DNA from: an uncultured Ruminococcus sp. | Lineage (GTDB): Bacteria > Bacillota > Clostridia > Oscillospirales > Ruminococcaceae | DNA: 8,770 nucleotides | Reading direction: 5' to 3' | NCBI GenBank assembly: GCA_900540005.1 | Contig: UQEM01000105.1 | Span: 1-8,770 of the forward strand | Shown: positions 6,650 to 8,770 of the stretch, piece by piece | Layout of the letters: every line of letters begins with the position of its first letter | How positions within the stretch are numbered: position 1 is the stretch's first letter | Made by a program: the position numbers and the translations under genes | Notes under the pieces: generated by a model | What the model saw: only the letters and a program-made list of their open reading frames with translations | The model's database searches: none | What the model was told of the DNA's origin: nothing

Positions 6650-8317
6650 TTATGCCTGCTTTGTGAGCATATTGTTTACTGCGCTGACGAGAGCCTTTAT
6701 CGAGGACTTGATGATATCGGTGTCGATACCCGTTCCCCAGAAGCTTGCGCCGTTCTTATCCTGTATCTCAACGTAGGACACAGCCTTTGAAGCAGAGCCG
6801 ATCTCAAGAGCGTGCTCTGAATAAGTGCAGAGGTTGTATTCGAGGTCTGTGCATGAGCGGATAGCGTTGCTTACTGCGTCGAGACGGCCGTTGCCGGTAT
6901 TTGCCGCAAAAAGCTCCTTGCCGTTGAATACGACATTGATCTTTGCCTCGATATCGTCCTGCTGAACGAAATGAGCCTCGGTAACATTGAGGGGAGTCTT
7001 TATATCAACGTAATTGTTCTTGAATATCTCGTAAACCTCATCGGGGAGGAGTTCCTTGTGCTTGTGGTCGGAAACGCCCTTGACAAGGTAGCCCACGTCC
7101 TCGCGCATTTTCTTGGGGAGGTTGTAGCCGTAGCGTGTTTCGAGGATATATCCTATGCCGCCCTTGCCTGACTGGCTGTTGATACGGATAACGTCTGCCT
7201 CGTACTCTCTGCCGACATCTGTGGGATCGATAGGCAGATAGGGAACTGTCCAGTACTTAGTGTGACCTTCCTCACGCCACTTCATTCCCTTGGCAATAGC
7301 GTCCTGATGTGAACCGCTGAATGCTGCGAAAACGAGCTTGCCGCTGTAAGGCTGACGGTCGTTGACAGTCATTCTTGTAACGCGTGTGTAGAGTTCTGTG
7401 ATCGACGGGATATCGCTGAAGTCCAGCTCGGGGTCAACGCCCTGAGAGTACATATTCATAGCAAGAGTGATTATGTCAACGTTACCTGTACGCTCGCCGT
7501 TGCCGAAAAGAGTTCCCTCGACACGGTCAGCGCCTGCGAGCAGACCCATTTCAGTATCCGCTACCGCGCAGCCGCGGTCGTTGTGCGGGTGGAGTGAAAC
7601 TATCACGTTCTCGCGGCAGTTGAGGTTCTCGCACATATACTCGATCTGATTTGCGTAAACATGAGGCATTGAGTTCTGAACTGTAACAGGGAGGTTGATG
7701 ATGACTTTGTCCTCGGGAGTAGGCTGCCAAACGTCGATAACAGCGTTGCATATTTCGAGAGCGAACTCAGGCTCTGTGCCTGTGAAGCTTTCGGGCGAGT
7801 ATTCAAATCTGAAATTGCCCTCGTACTTCTCGCGGTACTCCTTGCAGAGCTTTGCACCGGTAACAGCAATGTCGATTATCTCCTGCTTGCTCTTGCGGAA
7901 AACCTGTTCACGCTGAGCGACTGATGTCGAGTTGTAGAGGTGGACGATAGCGTTCTTGCAGCCCTTGAGCGCGTCAAAGGTTTTCTTGATGATGTGCTCG
8001 CGCGACTGTGTGAGTACCTGTATCGTTACATCGTCAGGGATAAGTCCCTCCTCGATGAGGGTGCGGCAGAAGTCGTATTCCGTCTCGGAAGCCGCGGGGA
8101 AGCCGATCTCTATCTCCTTAAAGCCGATATCAACGAGCTTTTTGAAGAATTCGAGCTTTTCGCCGAGGCTCATGGGAATGATAAGCGCCTGATTGCCGTC
8201 TCTCAGGTCAACGCTGCACCAGATAGGAGCCTTGTCCACATAGTTTTTCTGAGTCCATTTCATAGAAGTTTTCGGTGCAGGGAAAAATTGCTTAGTGTAC
8301 TTGTTTACGTTTTTCAT
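6650..8317 (-). CDS. leuA: 2-isopropylmalate synthase, type 2 (long form)
   Basis: It condenses 2-ketoisovalerate with acetyl-CoA, the committed step of leucine synthesis. The 555 residues fit the long LeuA2 form found in Clostridia, Actinobacteria and yeast, not the shorter E. coli form. The TIM barrel starts with WCSVDLRDGNQAL (33-45; Arg39 and Asp40 catalytic/metal). SLHPHNDRG (241-249) supplies the metal-binding His243 and His245, and FGNGERTGN (271-279) is the family signature. A LeuA_dimer regulatory domain (about 445-555, with NTGNGRLDAVSNAI at 473-486) suggests leucine feedback inhibition. The ATG at 8317 has GGAGG seven bases upstream and begins MKNVNKYTKQFFPAP as in relatives. The open frame further upstream crosses the T-box terminator and is not coding. 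It is controlled by the T-box upstream. No terminator follows it before the ilvB promoter. Confidence 0.98.
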   Translation of the reverse strand: MKNVNKYTKQFFPAPKTSMKWTQKNYVDKAPIWCSVDLRDGNQALIIPMSLGEKLEFFKKLVDIGFKEIEIGFPAASETEYDFCRTLIEEGLIPDDVTIQVLTQSREHIIKKTFDALKGCKNAIVHLYNSTSVAQREQVFRKSKQEIIDIAVTGAKLCKEYREKYEGNFRFEYSPESFTGTEPEFALEICNAVIDVWQPTPEDKVIINLPVTVQNSMPHVYANQIEYMCENLNCRENVIVSLHPHNDRGCAVADTEMGLLAGADRVEGTLFGNGERTGNVDIITLAMNMYSQGVDPELDFSDIPSITELYTRVTRMTVNDRQPYSGKLVFAAFSGSHQDAIAKGMKWREEGHTKYWTVPYLPIDPTDVGREYEADVIRINSQSGKGGIGYILETRYGYNLPKKMREDVGYLVKGVSDHKHKELLPDEVYEIFKNNYVDIKTPLNVTEAHFVQQDDIEAKINVVFNGKELFAANTGNGRLDAVSNAIRSCTDLEYNLCTYSEHALEIGSASKAVSYVEIQDKNGASFWGTGIDTDIIKSSIKALVSAVNNMLTKQA

Positions 8318-8358
8318 AAAAATTCCTCCGATAATCAAGATTTGCCATAGAGGGCAAC

Positions 8359-8393
8359 AAAAAAGTCTCCCCCATGCATTGCATGGAAGAGAC
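8359..8393 (-). terminator. T-box regulated intrinsic terminator before leuA
   Basis: Minus strand GTCTCTTCCATGC (8393-8381) pairs with GCATGGGGGAGAC (8377-8365), 13 bp with two U-G pairs and a 3-base loop, followed by six T (8364-8359). The 5' arm contains CTCTTC, complementary to GAAGAG just before the T-box motif, which gives the alternative antiterminator. Confidence 0.92.
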
Positions 8394-8650
8394 GAAGATC
8401 CAATATAACTCCGTGGTACCACTCTTCTTGGCGTATTGAAAATACACCCACTCATCCGCGTCCTGTTAACGCATATCTCTGTAACGGGAGAACCCGTTCA
8501 AGCCTAATTGCTGTAACGCAGATGAACCGCGCTGACTTTCAGCCGACTGCTCAGGGAGGAGTTATGACCCGAATCGATATGCTGTCTTTCACCGACCGAC
8601 AGCTCTCTGTGTAAAGCTCAACGGGCTTTGTTTCCCTTCATTGCATTTAT
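8359..8650 (-). ncRNA. T-box leader, tRNA-Leu specific, controlling leuA
   Basis: A T-box riboswitch binds uncharged tRNA and prevents termination. The T-box motif AGAGTGGTACCACGG is at 8425-8411. The TGGT in it would pair with the tRNA acceptor end, and its last U fits the A discriminator of tRNA-Leu. Stem I shows a base AGGGA/TCCCT (8637-8633 with 8557-8553), a second helix GCCCG/CGGGT, and an apical hairpin GCTGTC-11-GACAGC (8603-8581) preceded by AGAGAG. The internal loop between the two lower helices holds AACTCC, and the CTC (8561-8559) gives a Leu specifier that agrees with leuA. A further stem AACGGG-TTCT-CCCGTT lies at 8498-8483. The stretch between Stem I and the T-box motif was not fully folded. 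Other frames of the loop (AAC, ACT, TCC) are less sensible. Confidence 0.93.
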
Positions 8651-8657
8651 TGACTTT

Positions 8658-8686
8658 ATTATATACTCCTTTTTATGATTTGTCAA
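8658..8686 (-). promoter_or_regulatory. Consensus promoter for the T-box-leuA transcript
   Basis: Minus strand TTGACA (8686-8681), 17-base spacer, TATAAT (8663-8658): both boxes match the housekeeping sigma consensus perfectly. The expected start is near 8651, just ahead of Stem I. A maximal promoter fits control exerted downstream by termination. Confidence 0.92.
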
Positions 8687-8770
8687 GGTATTTTTCCAAA
8701 AAAATGTGTATGTTTTGTTAAGGCAATACCGCACAGAGCTTGTGCTGAAGATGCGCTGTCAGATTTTTCG
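8687..8770. other. Non-coding right edge with an inverted repeat
   Basis: No ORF is supported. GCACA-GAGCT-TGTGC (8731-8745) is a 5-bp inverted repeat around an AGCT-centred loop, flanked by AAGGCAATACC on one side and TGAAGATGCGCTGTCAG on the other. The plus strand then runs into ATTTTT at the window edge. The layout suggests a dispersed palindromic repeat or the end of a terminator for a gene outside the window, but neither can be shown here. Confidence 0.3.

Noticed and set aside
8318..8455. N-terminal extension of leuA to 8455
   Set aside because: It runs through the T-box terminator and T-run; the start at 8317 has GGAGG and the normal family N-terminus.

Overview
The window is a branched-chain amino acid (Ile/Val/Leu) biosynthesis cluster, with every gene on the minus strand. 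Read in the direction of transcription (right to left) the order is leuA, ilvB, ilvN, ilvC, an unknown protein gene, a tiny lipoprotein gene, ilvD, then the first 80 codons of leuC. Several features point to a Clostridia-type Firmicute, most like Ruminococcus or a relative (an inference; no search was run): a tRNA-sensing T-box leader, purine-rich Shine-Dalgarno sites (AAGGAG, GGAGG, GAGGTG), the long 'type 2' LeuA, and the style of the proteins. The left end is not genome: bases 1-48 are an Illumina Nextera i5 adapter, so the window begins at a contig end and leuC is cut by the assembly, not by biology.

Right to left: about 80 bases of unassigned sequence; a consensus promoter (8658-8686); a T-box leader with a Leu (CTC) specifier, T-box motif and intrinsic terminator (8359 to about 8650); leuA (6650-8317). 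Then a 356-base gap that looks empty but holds a second promoter (6546-6574), a 35-codon leader peptide rich in Ile and Val codons (6409-6516) and a strong intrinsic terminator (6345-6377) just before ilvB. This has the layout of a ribosome-mediated transcription attenuator. Next come ilvB (4554-6293), ilvN (4043-4543) and ilvC (2950-3984), each with a good ribosome binding site. A terminator-like hairpin (2865-2903) follows ilvC, then a 205-aa protein of unknown function, a 54-aa lipoprotein gene, ilvD (368-2032) and truncated leuC (49-290).

Together IlvB/IlvN (acetohydroxyacid synthase), IlvC (ketol-acid reductoisomerase) and IlvD (dihydroxyacid dehydratase) make the 2-keto acid precursors of valine and isoleucine. 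LeuA and LeuC (with leuD/leuB presumably beyond the cut end) convert 2-ketoisovalerate towards leucine. The notable point is regulatory: one cluster appears to combine two RNA sensors of different mechanism, a tRNA-Leu T-box on leuA and an Ile/Val leader-peptide attenuator on ilvBNC. ilvD and leuC lie beyond a third terminator-like element and two unrelated small genes.
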